Of a DNA stretch of 64,000 nucleotides, positions 23,383 through 36,725 are shown piece after piece. The notes below the pieces were generated by a model. That model searched no databases. It was not told the DNA's origin and was given only the letters and a program-made list of their open reading frames with translations. The stretch's first letter is position 1. Each line of letters starts with the position of its first letter. This DNA comes from Acholoe squamosa (lineage: Eukaryota; Annelida; Polychaeta; Phyllodocida; Polynoidae). Location of the stretch: assembly GCA_949317995.1 (NCBI GenBank), contig OX439049.1, positions 15,872,395 through 15,936,394 on the forward strand, given 5' to 3'. Made by a program: the position numbers and the translations under genes.

Positions 23383-24276
23383 CACTGCAAAAATGGTGTT
23401 TAGATCCTAAACACAATTCTAAACATATTCTTGCAACGTTTTTGTAATCACATTAATGTCCTAAACATGTTTAGCCAAACAATATGCTTAGCTCAAGTGT
23501 TTAGAAATCTAGGTGTTTAGGTTTAGACTTTGTGTTTAGATATCTATGAATTTTTGTGTTTAGATGTTTATGAATTTTTGTGTTTAGATGTCTAAATGCT
23601 TTGACGGAGAGTTAGGGTGGGCAGACATGTATACATTAAAAAAAAAGATGTCTTTTGTTTGTTTTCTCATTTACTTGGGGGGGGGGTATTCACATATCAA
23701 AGTCTCCAAAGATGTCAGCCACACCTATTTAAGTGTGCATGTATGTACACACTGCATCAGAATGAGAGACTTGAGAAAGTACAACAGCTTGGCAGGAAGG
23801 AAATTGCTTTGTCTATTCCAGAATAACATGAAATAGGTGTAAGTCATTGAGCTTATTGATTATTTCATGCTAGTGATGGTGGTGTAAGGTCAATCTAGTC
23901 AACTTTCCATTGCCCTTTCTCTTCTCATGACATTCAATGAATAGAAACTATAACAAACATGGGGTTTGGGTACATTTGTCACAAAAATTGATTATAATTG
24001 TGTAAAATTAGTCCATTCAAAGGTAGTGCTGCTACCTGGTGTGGATTCAACATCCATGTATCTAAACATAATGATGTTTAAATCTAAACACCTACTATTC
24101 AACTGTTTAAACTCTAAACATCTAAACATGTTTAGCAAAAATGTTTATGTAGTTAGAATAAAAGTGTTCATTTCCTAAATGTGTAGTCGATGAGACATCT
24201 AACTGACCTTTGTGTTTAGGTTTTAAACGTGTTTAGACCTAAACACATTTAAAATATAAACACCATTTTTGCAGTG
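23383..24276. mobile_element. 894-bp TIR element rich in GTGTTTAG motifs
   Basis: Terminal inverted repeats CACTGCAAAAATGGTGTTTA are flanked by TA on both sides (23381-23382 and 24277-24278). The interior is dominated by many TAAACA/TGTTTA motifs in both orientations, plus a roughly 28-bp unit containing TTTTTGTGTTTAGAT in two to three copies near 23,530-23,590. No transposase is encoded. TA duplication fits a Tc1/mariner-like origin, but the superfamily is an inference. Confidence 0.75.
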
Positions 24277-24278
24277 TA

Positions 24279-25142
24279 CTTATCATACATAGTTTGTAGT
24301 GAATATCACATCAATAGCTACTTATTAGCAATATTGAATGGAAAACTAGAATACGACACAAAACCTTGGTGGAATCCATCATAACTTAATTAAACTTAAA
24401 AGTACAATAATCTGTGTTGGTTTTTAATGGATCACCCAAGGATTTGTGGTAAGAGGCAGTATGACATGTTTTTCCCATCCCACAACTAGTCTTTTTATTG
24501 TACACCAATCACTCGCAATGTGTATCATGTGTTTTTCTATCGATAGTGTTTACGATTAATGAAACTCACACCCAACCAACAAGTGGTCTGTACCATACGA
24601 TAGGCTATACTTGAGTCGCTTGCGAACATCTGATTTTGTGCCATAGCTATAGTTGCTGTGTCTCTATATCTGTCTGAGTATCTCATTTCCCTCACATACT
24701 ACAGTGGTACTAGTATGCTCAGTTCTGGTTGTAGTAGGCCCTAGTTTGCTTGTAGCCCAAACTTAAAAAAAAAAACAAAAAAAAAACATGTGAGTATAGC
24801 TATCACAATCACATTTCAAGAAGACTAGCATTTATCTCCAGAGTCCTCCCGAGAATGTATGTCAAGAGTCTAACGTAGAATATGTGTATTGCATTTTGCA
24901 AGGTGTAATAGAATTTCCCCTTCTCATACAGAAAAATGGAGGGGCAACACATTTTCGATAAATGTACAAAAGTACAGTTTGGGTGCGAAATATAGCTAAA
25001 ATGATAGGATTTTCACCATCAGGAAAATTATCTTGCACTTTGCAGGTCTCTCTAAGAGAATATTTTAGTCAAGGGAATTAGTAATACAGGAAGGTGATAG
25101 CTTGGGGAAGCTTTAGCACTAACTGAGTATATTACAAATTAG
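24279..25142. other. Non-coding stretch, no gene recognised
   Basis: Nothing beyond an A-rich tract near 24,765-24,787 was found. Confidence 0.45.
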
Positions 25143-25497
25143 TAAGAGAGACTTCATGTCAAATCAAAGTTGATTGCTTTCAAGCTAAAGTGTGACTACC
25201 ATATTCAACCTCTCCCACCAGACACTTTATCAAAGGGGCTGGTCTGGAAAATCTGAATTTTTGAATTGTTCAAGACGGTAGAAAGGGGAAGGGATGCTTT
25301 TCAGGGGAGAGTGGCAAAAGCTGAGGCATAGCAAACACCACTGCATCAGACCAAATGCAATGATGTTGACAGGGAGACTAAACAGTAAAACACCACAATA
25401 TCCAAGTGCCCAGGGGAGGAAGCTATATCCAATGTCCACCTAGACAGAATATAGGAACCTCATCCTAAAGGAACCACAGGCAGTAGATCCAATTAGT
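25143..25497 (+). repeat. Dispersed duplication, copy 1
   Basis: About 340 bp match 26,857-27,196 in the same orientation at moderate identity. Shared blocks include AAAGTGTGACTA, GCCCAGGGGAGGAAGCTATA and AAAGGAACCACAGGCAGTAG. No terminal inverted repeats or coding capacity were noticed. Confidence 0.75.
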
Positions 25498-26514
25498 TGA
25501 TAAGGTTTCCACCAGGGGTGTATTTCAATACAGCTGATGATCACAGAATCTATTGACGATTTTCTTTTCTTAGCAGAAGGTCATGCTGCCCTCGAAGAAT
25601 CATCCCTATTGCAATAAAGCACAGACCTCTCTATTACCTATTGTTCTGCAGCAAAGTCACCTATGTCTGTAGGGAAATAGACCCTTGTAAGTTTGAATGA
25701 CTCCACCCACGAGAGCCAAGTTATAACTGACAGTTACCAAATCCAATCCACCTTACTGTGGACCTAGCGTAGGTGGGTTGTTAAAAGTCAGCTGTCAGTA
25801 AAATCGTGATTGCACTGCTTCATACCATCAGTGACAAGGTTCTTTGGTTAAACCCACAGCATCTGGAGCCTGTTGCACAAACAGCAAACCGCTTTCCAAT
25901 TTAGAATAACGACCACTCATATGGATCTAGTGTTGGCTTCAGGTCATAACCCGATCTAACCATAGCTCATGTGCAGTTTACCCATTTTCTAAGGCAGCAT
26001 ATTGTGCATATTGTGCCTCTCGCAAAAAGAATAGTTAGTGGTAGGATAATGTAACATTTTGACTACCAGATTGTTTTGCACCAACTTCTCAAAGCACTGT
26101 GACAAATTGTTACCATCATATCTGGTAATTCTAGGTATCGGTAGAAGTATGAAATGGGAAAGAAGTAGAATTATGAAAAGGATCATGTGTTCCCGGTCAT
26201 CAGGAGAAACTATATATATGACCGTAGGAGTTCGGGGTGCAGCTTTGTGATGCCATCAGTTCCTTAGTGGCTTGAACCACTGCACTGGATACAATTTATG
26301 GGAGATAATTATCTCATGATGGTTCACATGGAGGTTATTTCTTGAGTACAATTTCACCTTCCAGATCATAACAAATTTCCCATAATAGGAATAACATTGG
26401 CATTTGCAGTCATAGGGATGTGAGTGATTGTAGTCCATTAAGGAATAACCTTCCCATCTTGACAGTATTCCTCTTATATAATTACGCCCATGAAATGTAG
26501 TAGGCAAAGATAAA

Positions 26515-26551
26515 TTACTATACTGTTCCTCTCACAGGAACAGTATAGTAA
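26515..26551. repeat. Perfect 16-bp-arm hairpin
   Basis: TTACTATACTGTTCCT, then five bases, then its exact inverse. This strong hairpin has no flanking element that I can define. Confidence 0.9.
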
Positions 26552-26856
26552 TAAGAGTATAAAGATCACGGCCCACGGCTTGACTAGTTGCTGAGGGATT
26601 AACCAATTGGATGCTGACAATGAAGTCGATGAAATCTGCAAGGTCTCTCTAGCATCAAATGCCAAGATTAAACCTCCAATTCATCATATTACTTAATTAC
26701 CTCATTTGTAGCTGGTATAACTTGCAATGCTGGTGATAACAAGGGATATCTCACAGGATCCAAGAAATTGACCATGGAGAGGTGCATTTCAATTTGATAA
26801 ACTTTGCAATTTGAAATGCCCTCCTGTGCTTTTGAAATCCCCTTGTAAGAAAAAAA

Positions 26857-27196
26857 AGTAAGAGACTTCACGCCAAACCAAAGTTTATTGATTTTAAGCC
26901 AAAGTGTGACTAGCATATTCGACCACTCTCACCAGGCACTTTATCAAGAGGGCTTGTCTGGAAAATCTGAACTTTGGACTGTGTAAGTCTGCAGAAAAGG
27001 AGAGGGACGCTTTCCAGGGAGAGAGTGCTCCTATTCTCAAATGGCGAAAGCTGGAGCATAGCAAACATCACTGCATCAGAAGGTGAAAGGCACAATGGCC
27101 AAGTGCCCAGGGGAGGAAGCTATATCCAATGTCCACCTATACAGATTATAGGAACCCCATTCTAAAGGAACCACAGGCAGTAGATCCGATTAGTCT
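26857..27196 (+). repeat. Dispersed duplication, copy 2
   Basis: Partner of 25,143-25,497. It differs by substitutions and small indels and has a short insertion (AGTGCTCCTATTCTCAAA region). The duplication distance is about 1.7 kb. Confidence 0.75.
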
Positions 27197-29913
27197 AACT
27201 TTTTTTTTCAGAAATGCAAGTCACATTAGTTGATTTGGGCCATTTCATCTATGAGCTCTTCTTCGTTTGTCATGCCATCCCAGCTTAATGACCACAGACA
27301 GTTAGGATTATGTTAAACTCTCATAGGGAAAGAGAGCCAGATGGAATTGAATCCTCTTTTTTCATTCACTGGTTGTGAAGGATCAGAGAACGGTCCACCT
27401 ATTGCTCCTGATGACACTTGTCTGAAAGGTTAGATTATGCATCATCAACTATCAAATTTTCACGCCCATCTTTCTCAAGCCTGATATCAATATATTCTCA
27501 GTGCAATATTTGGTCAAAGCTCAAAAAATATAGTCTGATGAAAAGGGTTTGTATAATCAAATCTGAATCACCACATGTACTAAAGATCGAAGCTAGAAAC
27601 TCTTGTTTCAAAACATCTTATATAAATAACACTCCAATTTTTAATTGCCAGAGTTGATTTGAAGGAATTCAGTGTCCGGGACCTTGACTCACCCACCTTG
27701 ATTTAGGATGCACTTTCTTGTGAGCAGAGACAACACACCCATTAAAGTGCCAATCAGGTTACTGTGGAGGCATTCTGGTATCGTGAATCTAAGTGGTGGT
27801 GTGTTCCAGTGCTAATCAACTTGTCTTGTGATAATTAAGCCAGGAAGCAACTTTCCTTCCACTTTTCTCAAGTAGCATCAGTTCCGAAACCCTCCCTTAT
27901 ATGATTCAAAGGGTATGTGGCCCTCTGCTGATTTCTCAAATCCCACTGTTTTTGTCCTTCTTTATTTGTTAACTTTCTATATTCAATTTGCAGCAGGGCT
28001 ATTCTGCTAGAGGTCCTGCATAAAACATAGATGGTGTAGTCACAAAAGAAGGGATCTTTTCTGAAACATCTTGCATGTTTAAAGGGGTATTTCATGACTA
28101 TACTCCGTTTTCCTCAGAATTCAGGCATTGTCTTTTACTTGTAAACTCATTACTGATATGACAAAGTGTTATAGGCTTTCTTAGAATGGACAAAGTAAAG
28201 TCAATATGTTAAGCTGCTTTCCTGATAGTTACATGCAGAGTATGCTGCTGGTACAGGGGGTTAATTCATAACATAAAGAATATTCTTTCACTGAAATGAT
28301 CAGATTGATATGGTCGTTCTATGCTGAGTATAATACTATAATGGTAATTTGGATGAGTGGAAGTAGAACACAAGGCAGGACTGTGATAATTAATATAGTT
28401 CTCTATTGACTTCTTCTTATACACAGATATAGCAGAGGAGCATTGTAATCGTTAACAGTCATAAACATCTATCAGCAATCGTCATTCCTATAGCCTATAG
28501 TGTAACTCTGGGAGCATAGCAGCCAGCACAGAGTAGGGTTGACACCTAGCTCAGCTTGGACTAGACTGGCCACTGCGCGGCACATGCCGTCTTATATACT
28601 TGTGCCGCTTGCAGTGCCACCTACAGGGGGCACATCACACTACAGTGCTGTGCCGCCCATGCCGCCCATGCCAAAAATCTTTCATAGAAAATATTTAAAA
28701 TTTTCAGGGTATAAATCAATACAAAATGTTGTGAATTGCATCAAAACAACCAAGAATTCTTTTTCCTCACAAGCCTGATTGTTTTCATACCAATTCTATG
28801 TCTTACATTTTTTTAACTTATGAATCACCATCCTGGTCTCATAAAGTTAAGAGCTACAGCGTGGGAATATGGATGGGGGAAAGGTAGCAATGTGTGCAGT
28901 TTACATGGAGATCCCTCCTTTATAGATGGCAATGCCGCAAGCTAGTTCCATACTAATAGGTCAAGGAGGCAGGGCTTCAGAGAGACTTTTATGACATCTA
29001 TAGCACTTGGGTATGAAAAAGAAAAGATATTTTCCATAGCTTTTTGTTATCAGGGGTCCTTTGGTTGTATTAATACACAATCCCTTATAAATCTGGGGAT
29101 CTTTCTAATGGTTGTATTGCGTGCATCAACAGATTTGTAAGTAATAGCTCCTGGTTGCACACACATAATGACAGCCATTAAGGGCGCAATTCTACTCTAC
29201 AATATCCAGTTTTAAAACAAAAGGGGGTGACCCTGTGAAGGTTCACACTCTTTGTGACCCTAAACCTGAGTAGCACATTGCATGACAAACCAGCTGACCT
29301 ATGGCATGCTCAAGACCTGGCAGGTTCATGGCAGGTGATAGTGTTAGGTGCTATAAAGTTCCCATTAAATGGCCGTCAGTTGGGTGACTTTGTACTAATC
29401 CAATATTGCAAAAGTAAAGCAAAAATTAGCAAAAATTCACCCGACCGATGACGTTGGAAGAAGCGCTTAATAAGAATCAAAATACATTGCCCTACCTATG
29501 CCTGCGTACATGCAGAGGCAACTCCTCGTCTTTTGGAATAGGTCTGTTCCTGAAGTGTGGTGAATGGCTTGAGTGGTCAAATATGACCCAGGGCATGGCC
29601 CTATAAGCTGTATGTCTATGGGGCATGGCACTCTGGTTTCCCTACTATACTGCCTGTAAGTAGTCCATTGAATAGTACGTTAAGCCCCAGTGAATAGCCG
29701 ACCTTGGTCATAAGCAGAAGGCAGAGCAGAGAATATGACCCTTTTAGGTAGATTCTAGTTGCTTTTCACTTAGAACCATGATCATAAGTCAGATTTACCC
29801 GTTAACAAAAAGCTGATTTGACTAAAAGGTAGTAAAAATTAGGCTTTTAAGCAGGGGTTTTTGCGGTATAAGAACAATCTGCAGACCCTTCTGTTAGCAA
29901 ATTTATGCTTCAA
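27197..29913. other. Non-coding stretch, no gene recognised
   Basis: Short frames only. A second, weaker CTCF-like sequence (CCTACAGGGGGCA) lies near 28,619. A GCCGCCCAT direct repeat lies near 28,652-28,672. Confidence 0.4.
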
Positions 29914-29917
29914 TTAA

Positions 29918-30049
29918 GTGCTGGTTCCATAGAAGTAAATCGGTCGGATGAGCACTAATCCGACCGATTTTTTTTCTATACTTTTGATATATCATAAATC
30001 GTCGGATTAGGACTATTCCGACCGATTTTATGCCTGTGGAACCAGCGCT
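29918..30049. mobile_element. 132-bp palindromic MITE with TTAA flanks
   Basis: TTAA lies at 29914-29917 and 30050-30053. The arms start GTGCTGGTTCCA and, inverted, AGCGCTGGTTCCA, followed by AAATCGGTCGGAT in both arms. The centre contains a second, shorter inverted copy of the GGTCGGAT motif. TTAA duplication occurs in piggyBac-like elements and some others. There is no coding capacity. Confidence 0.7.
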
Positions 30050-30053
30050 TTAA

Positions 30054-31306
30054 TCTTCAGACCCATTGTTGGGCGCAACAAGACAGTTAAGGGGAATGTG
30101 TTGGGGGTTGGCATGTGATGCCTCCTCACATTGTACTTCCCCCTTCAACACTATTGGTTTAGGCTGAGGCAAAGAAGGACAGTAGGAAAAGTAGGTGAGG
30201 GTGAAGTGACCTATGATTATATTGGCTCCCCGCATTGGCCATGAGTGTGTATTCTACAGGTTCCTTGTGAATCCTATAAGGTGGGTTAAGATGTCAACAC
30301 ACCTTGAGATGTCCAGGCTACAAATAGGCCATATATAGGGGGTTAATCCTGAACCAACACTGTTAAAACATTGATGAACATTAAATCAACCATTTGTTAT
30401 TGTTGAATCTCAGCAAACTCCTTTTGATGCCTATTGCCTGGGGTGGACGTCACAAGCAGTCAAGCTATTTGGACGTCTCTAGGTTGACCTACCCAACTCC
30501 CAACTCACATTCAGGTCGGCGTGATCATTGGGTTTGGGAGCCAGATATTTCTCAATTTTCTAAAAGTAGTAATCCTTTATTCCCCCATCTTTCTACCCAA
30601 TCAGCATCAGGTCATCTTGATCCTCCCCATCCTCCAACACCCACAAACAAAAAAAGCAAAAAAAAAAGGTAAATGGAAAAAGATTCTGTGTACGTATATT
30701 GTCTCCCCAAAAAAAAACGTAACTTTGTGGAATTATACAATACCAAGAGTTATTTAATTCACCATTCCGTCCCTCCCCTACACTTTGTGGGGATTGCTTT
30801 CAAGTTTTATGCTGGGTCTGTCGAAATCTGGTATGGGCCTTATCTTATAATTAAAAATACCCTTTTCTGCATCATACACTCTAAATGTACTGAATAGTAT
30901 AGCATTAAGGAACATGCCAGGAGGGTATATTATTTAAAAGGGCCCTCCTGCTAGTTCATTACAGGAGCTATTTCGTTTAAAAAACAAAACAAAAAAAAAC
31001 TATTAACATCTGATTACTGACTTGATTATTTACAGCCATAATTACTGATGATCATCAACTATGAGTGTTTTATCTGGGATGCTATGTAGTGTCCCTGCTA
31101 GTAATTATTAAACACAATTAAGAAGAGTGGAGTTATAATTGAAGGTGCCAATGCAGTAGCCTACCCTCACATTTGTGACCCATCCTTACAAAATGATTTA
31201 GAAGTCGCACGCTTATTATCGTCAATTTGGTTATTCTAGAGGTTCGGGTATGAAGTAGTATACCTAGTGCCAGATCTAGAAATAACAAAGATGTAAAAGA
31301 AAATGA

Positions 31307-31308
<2 letters not shown>
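30054..31308. other. Non-coding stretch, no gene recognised
   Basis: A-rich tracts near 30,650-30,670 and 30,985-31,000. No element ends or exons are supported. Confidence 0.4.

Positions 31309-31368
<60 letters not shown>
31309..31368. repeat. (AT)n microsatellite
   Basis: About 29 AT dinucleotides. Confidence 0.95.
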
Positions 31369-32080
31369 GGGGATTGGCTGTGTTTTTGTTGATGTTGGGG
31401 CTGATGCTGTTAGACTATCTGAGAGGGCTTCTTATATCTGTATCTATATATGTCAATATAAGGCGTCTAAACTATTAGACAGAGCACATTTAAACTTCAC
31501 TTATATGTCATTAGTGATATAAGTCTGACATTTTCTTCTTTTCTATACGTAGGCCTGTTAATTGACTTTTGGACCAAAATAACTTTACCAATTAGAATCC
31601 ATCATAGTTGAGAGATAACTATGCCAATTTGGTGATGTCTTTAAAATCCCTCCTCCTGGTGGAAAGGGACTGCTGCATTAAGAGGTAGATATTCCTTTTA
31701 AATGGGAAAAATCCCAAACAATTTGAATTCTCATCTTTACTTTTATTAGGACAAGAGATTGATTTTGTGTACTGTATTTGTATTTAATTATATGTCACTC
31801 ATATCAGAACCGTCCATTTAGATAATTCATGTTGTTAAAGATTATTGCAGAATGCATGCTTAAAACAGAGCACAAACTGTCAGCAGCAGTCTAATAGGTT
31901 GAAAATCATAGAAATGAGCCAAACAGCAACTTTCGAGGTCGCCAAGCCCCTGAGCTTAGGATTTTGATTTTTTCACATTTTTCTTTTGCTCATTTTATTG
32001 GCCTCAATGAGTTCTTGATGTCATATACCGGTTTTACTGGTCTAACGCCCTTATTTGGGCTCCAAAAATGTGTTAACAAG

Positions 32081-32601
32081 AAATGCGGTTGTGACCGCGT
32101 AAAAAAACGCCTCCCGCCGTTAATGTCGATATTTAGTAATTTTGTATTGTGAGACCTCATCACATGGGGCAAATGAAATCATCATAGCGCACTCCCATAC
32201 CGCTTCGTGGTACCGCCGCTACGCGGCGTGGGAGGCGCTAAAAAATGGCAAATTTTTTTTTTTGGTGAATTTAGGCCTAGCTATGTGGCTGTCCAGTTCA
32301 ATCATGTAGAATACAGAGTCTTGTGATAAAATCCGTCCAAAAATTGTGTTCCTGTGTGGAATTTTCTATTTTTTTTCAATCATTTTTTTAGCGCCTCCCA
32401 TGCCGCGTAGCGGTACGGGAGTGTGCTATGATGATTGCATTTGCCCCATGTGATGAGGTCTCACAATACAAAATTACTGAATAGAGAAATTGATAATTGT
32501 GAAATCTTCTTTATGTCTGCTTTTATGAGACATGTCATCAAACACTGGTATACCGCCATTAACGGCGGGAGGCGTTTTTTTACGCGGTCACAACCGCATT
32601 T
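32081..32601. mobile_element. 521-bp foldback element
   Basis: The outer arms read AAATGCGGTTGTGACCGCGT followed by AAAAAAACGCCTCCCGCCGTTA on the left, and the exact inverse on the right. The inner arms carry CTCATCACATGGGGCAAATG and AGCGCCTCCCA-type sequences, again inverted. The right arm has about 80 extra bases (about 32,478-32,556) absent from the left arm, a likely later insertion or a deletion in the left arm. It is strikingly GC-rich at its arm tips against an AT-rich background. There is no coding capacity. Confidence 0.85.
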
Positions 32602-32603
32602 CT

Positions 32604-34862
32604 TTGCCTCCCCCAGAAAATATCTAAAAGTGAAATGGGTTCAGTTATGCCTCAAAAAGATTGCTGCAGCTGGGGGGTAACGTATTTGGCCACCGGGGCC
32701 AGTAGTCTGGTATAGGGCAATGTATTTTCAAATATTTTACTGGCCAAATGGCCAATTTCAAAGGAATTCTAGAAATAATCAGTGGCCCCCAACCAAAACT
32801 ACTGGTCATTGGCCACCAGGCCAGTGTTAGTGTCTACCTCTGCTGTGTAGGATAAATATATTTAACTCTCCTTAATATATCAGTTATTTACCCCCCCCCC
32901 CACATATACATAACTGGCCAATGTGAAGGATAGTGCATTTCTGCCCATGCTTTGTAGTATCAGGTATTGGAAGTGCTTCTTGTCCGGGCGAAATCTTGTC
33001 CGGGCGGGTGATCTTTCAGCACTATCCTATGTTCAGGGCTTCATTTTTTACATAAATACATGTCAGATCATCATGAAAGTCTCTGATATGGACCATTTTG
33101 ATCTATAGATTAAGAAAATGGTGTTTTTGGTCATGTCCAATGTGTCATTATTGTCATGAAATGCACTTACTGTTGATGAACTGTCATCACGATTTTGTTC
33201 AGATTTCTTGACTTCCTGTTTACAATTTCCACATTCAACTTTCCTAACCATATCAGTTATTTACCACACACATATACCTAAGTCTGTAATGTATAGAAAA
33301 AATTGGTTATTGCTTTGCTGTGCATCAACAGGGGAGGAAATTTACTATGGCTGTAAAGCTAATGTCCGGGCGAGTAACCAATCGCAAGATTAAAAGGTAT
33401 TTTCAATGGTCATTCTCCAGTACAGACAGATTTTTTCCCCACTATACCTATGTACCAGCTGAAAGCTTATGTTATTATTGTCTTACATATGATGAGAAGT
33501 AACTGTGATGTTGCCCTTAGTTGCAGCGCATTATATATGTCTGATGCAGCTGTTATCATCTGTCATCATTCAGGGAGAAACCTGGCTCAGTCAAGCCATT
33601 CTAATTTATAGGGCTACTGTCTAGTTGTGACTATAATTCTTTTTGTATTTCCAATGTTGCCAGCGGCCAATTTTACTACTTGTTGAATATAGATAGGGAT
33701 CCATTCCCGAGGATTCATTAAATCCACTATGCAGGGACTGTCCGGTCGTAAAAACATGTTTGATATTGTCAGACACAATCGGACATATACGCAGAAGCTT
33801 CTGATCGCCAGAATAGGATGCAGAACCCACTGCTCATTATCATTTATTCAACCAGATAGCATGTTATGCGTCCATTGTTCCCACTGAAACAGGTTAACCA
33901 TTTATCAAAACAGTTTCACCTGGCGGGCCAGTGCAAAGCCTACTGATCGAAGCCAAACTTATGAACTAATGTTCTACCATTGTAGTATGAGTAATTACAG
34001 AGCTGGGCATATCTGTAAATTCTAGAGCTAATGCTAGATGAGATGTAACCAAGTACCAGGATGGATCTAAAATTTTCAAAAACAAATGGAATACAGGAAA
34101 GAACTTTGAAATGAGCTGTGCCCGGATCTATCGCATGGTCTTGGAGTTTGAAAAAGACCGGTTTACCATAAAACCTTACATATAAGCCACAACTGCATGT
34201 AAGCCACAGTGGTATATCCAGGACTCTCTAGAGGGAGTGAAGACCTGGTGAAAGTGGTGAGGCCAGAGCACCACAAGCAAAGCACAGATGTCACACATTG
34301 TAGGTTTAGACTTGAAATGATGCACTTTGATGCATTCAAATTGGAAATATCAAGTTGCAGGTCTATTAAACTTAAAGTAAAAAGAACAATTTTGAGGGAT
34401 GGGTGGATGTCTACCCTTATACAAAAGAAATGCTTTGAATATCTCTACCAGATCACCTGCCCAGTGCCAGAAATACTCTCAAACCAGAGGGCCTAGCTCA
34501 ATGCTGTGCATAGAAATAGTTAATTTTTGTTATAACTGAATAGGACCTAGAACCTATTGCAGAACATGGGTTGGGGTCGGGGTTGAGCTATGGAACCACT
34601 ACCCTTGACGCTACGTGGTCCCACTGCTCAGTCAACCCCTCCACACACGGTATAGTGACCTAAGCTACAAGAACTCTCTGCAGCAATAATATGTTCTATT
34701 TGTCCACGAAATGTTCTGAATAAAATAAAATAAGGGGGGGGGCATTGCGGTAGAGTGGGTTTTGGAAAGGTTATAGAAATCAGTGATTTGATTTGGAACT
34801 TCTTTGTGCTGCATGATATTGTACTAATAACATCACCTGTCATATCAAACTAAGGAGTTCAC

Positions 34863-34864
<2 letters not shown>
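32604..34864. other. Non-coding stretch, no gene recognised
   Basis: A short region (about 32,680-32,822) has repeated TGGCCA-type words. TTGTCCGGGCG occurs twice at about 32,980-33,006, and GTCCGGGCGAG again near 33,364. There is a poly-C run at about 32,890. No gene is supported. Confidence 0.4.
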
Positions 34865-35080
<216 letters not shown>

Positions 35081-35781
35081 TGCTTAATGTAGGTATAGAA
35101 CCACGGTCTGCCTATATTTTTAGCTGCCACTATAGTTCCAGGTTTGATCTGTTAAAGACATACACAAGTAACAGCTGTGCTGTAAACCATCTGCCTTATG
35201 ACTAATTTTCCCATGAAAGATGCTTTGTATCTCCAAGCTTTTGATGGTGTTGTGTCCCTTTATGATTAATATAAAAGGTCAACCAATTTAGTATAGGTAA
35301 CCTTTCTGTACTGAAAGAAACGTTATAAGTGACTGTGGCAAATAGTGAGAAAAGATAGCCTAAGGCAGGATATCTTGATAGAATCAACACTTGAAAACTC
35401 TAAAGACAGACTGAGGTCTACCACTTCGGTTAAGTGCAGGAGGGCAAATTTCTAACATACAATGACTACCACACCTGAAATCATAGTGGGGGCCCTCACT
35501 GCAAAGCCAGTAAAGCCATACAGCAGTGCAGTACGTAGCCACGATTTACTGCACTGATATGACTGCCCTAACCAATCCTATAATATACATTTTTTTGTAA
35601 TTACTACATAGTGCTAATCATACAGGGCACTATCATATAGTGCCTGCGTGGAGTCATAGCTCATTAGGAATTGGCCACAGAACCTGTTATAGACCAGAAA
35701 GGCATTTCTCAATAATAAATAAGTAAGACATTGCATTTCATGTAGACCCCTCTTCCCCAGTCAGTGAACATAACTGTAAAT

Positions 35782-36020
35782 ACACTGCAAAAAAAAAGTG
35801 TTTGGTTATACACACCATATTATCTACATGGTGTGTGATTCCTAAACGCCATCAGATTCTAAACACTTATCCTGAAAAAACACACACCTACTTCTTACAC
35901 ATCTAAAGACTTACACACCATAGTGTTTAGGTGTTTGGGTTTAAACACATCGAGTCTCTATGCGTTTATTCTTAAAAAAACATATATGAAAGATAAACAT
36001 CATAGGTGTTTAGAAATCTA
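35782..36020 (+). mobile_element. Fragment related to the CACTGCAAAAA element
   Basis: It starts TACACTGCAAAAA and is filled with GTGTTTAG/CTAAACAC motifs like the element at 23,383, but its right end was not found. It is probably truncated or a diverged family member. Confidence 0.5.
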
Positions 36021-36559
36021 CTATAGGAATGAAGAAAAGAAGTATATGTATATATGGAACAAGTAAATAATTAGGACTAATCAAGGATACTTATTTTTTC
36101 CACAGGTTTCCCTATTTGATGGTTCTATCATTTAAACAAAATTTATATACATGTACTGATTTCAGCAGAGAATAAGGTTATAGGACTGGAGTGGGTATGG
36201 GAAGTTAGGGGCGGCCTCAGTGGCATGATACACGAGAGGGAGGTATAGATGGACCATCCCTGTCCCTCCGACCATTTTTCCCCGCAGACATTAATGATAG
36301 GCCACATTTCCAAGGTTATAGGCCCATAATTAAAAACGCCAAGTTGCAAATTAACCAGGCTTGCATCTAAATCCTTTTGGGGGTAGGATATTATCAACAC
36401 ACACTTGCACAGCTGGCTATTTTCATTTTGAAAAGAAAGTAGGTTGTAGAAATAAGATTAGAGGAGAACAGATAGCCTTTACCTCTAGGTCATAGACACT
36501 TTTTCTGTATCAAAGATCCTAATAAGAAAGAAGAAAAAATGTGGCAAGGACCACAGATA

Positions 36560-36725
36560 GGAGTTGCGCTCATAGATCATGGCAACATCGCTAGCCACTG
36601 CGGGTGACGTCACTGAGGCAGCATGACATCACCAATGACGTCATGGGTGACAGGGAGAAAACTGAAAACATTATGGAGTTGCTACAGTCGCTACGCTCCC
36701 GGCCACTGACGTGGCTTGCAACTCC
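36560..36725. promoter_or_regulatory. Block with two perfect CRE palindromes
   Basis: TGACGTCA occurs twice (36605-36612 and 36636-36643), with a further TGACGT at 36,707. The block is bounded by GGAGTTGC and its inverse GCAACTCC, so it may be a small MITE. TGACGTCA is the full binding site for CREB/ATF proteins. No transcript is recognised beside it. Confidence 0.4.

Noticed and set aside
28610..28632. Second CTCF site
   Set aside because: The core departs from the consensus at two positions, so it is mentioned only as weak.
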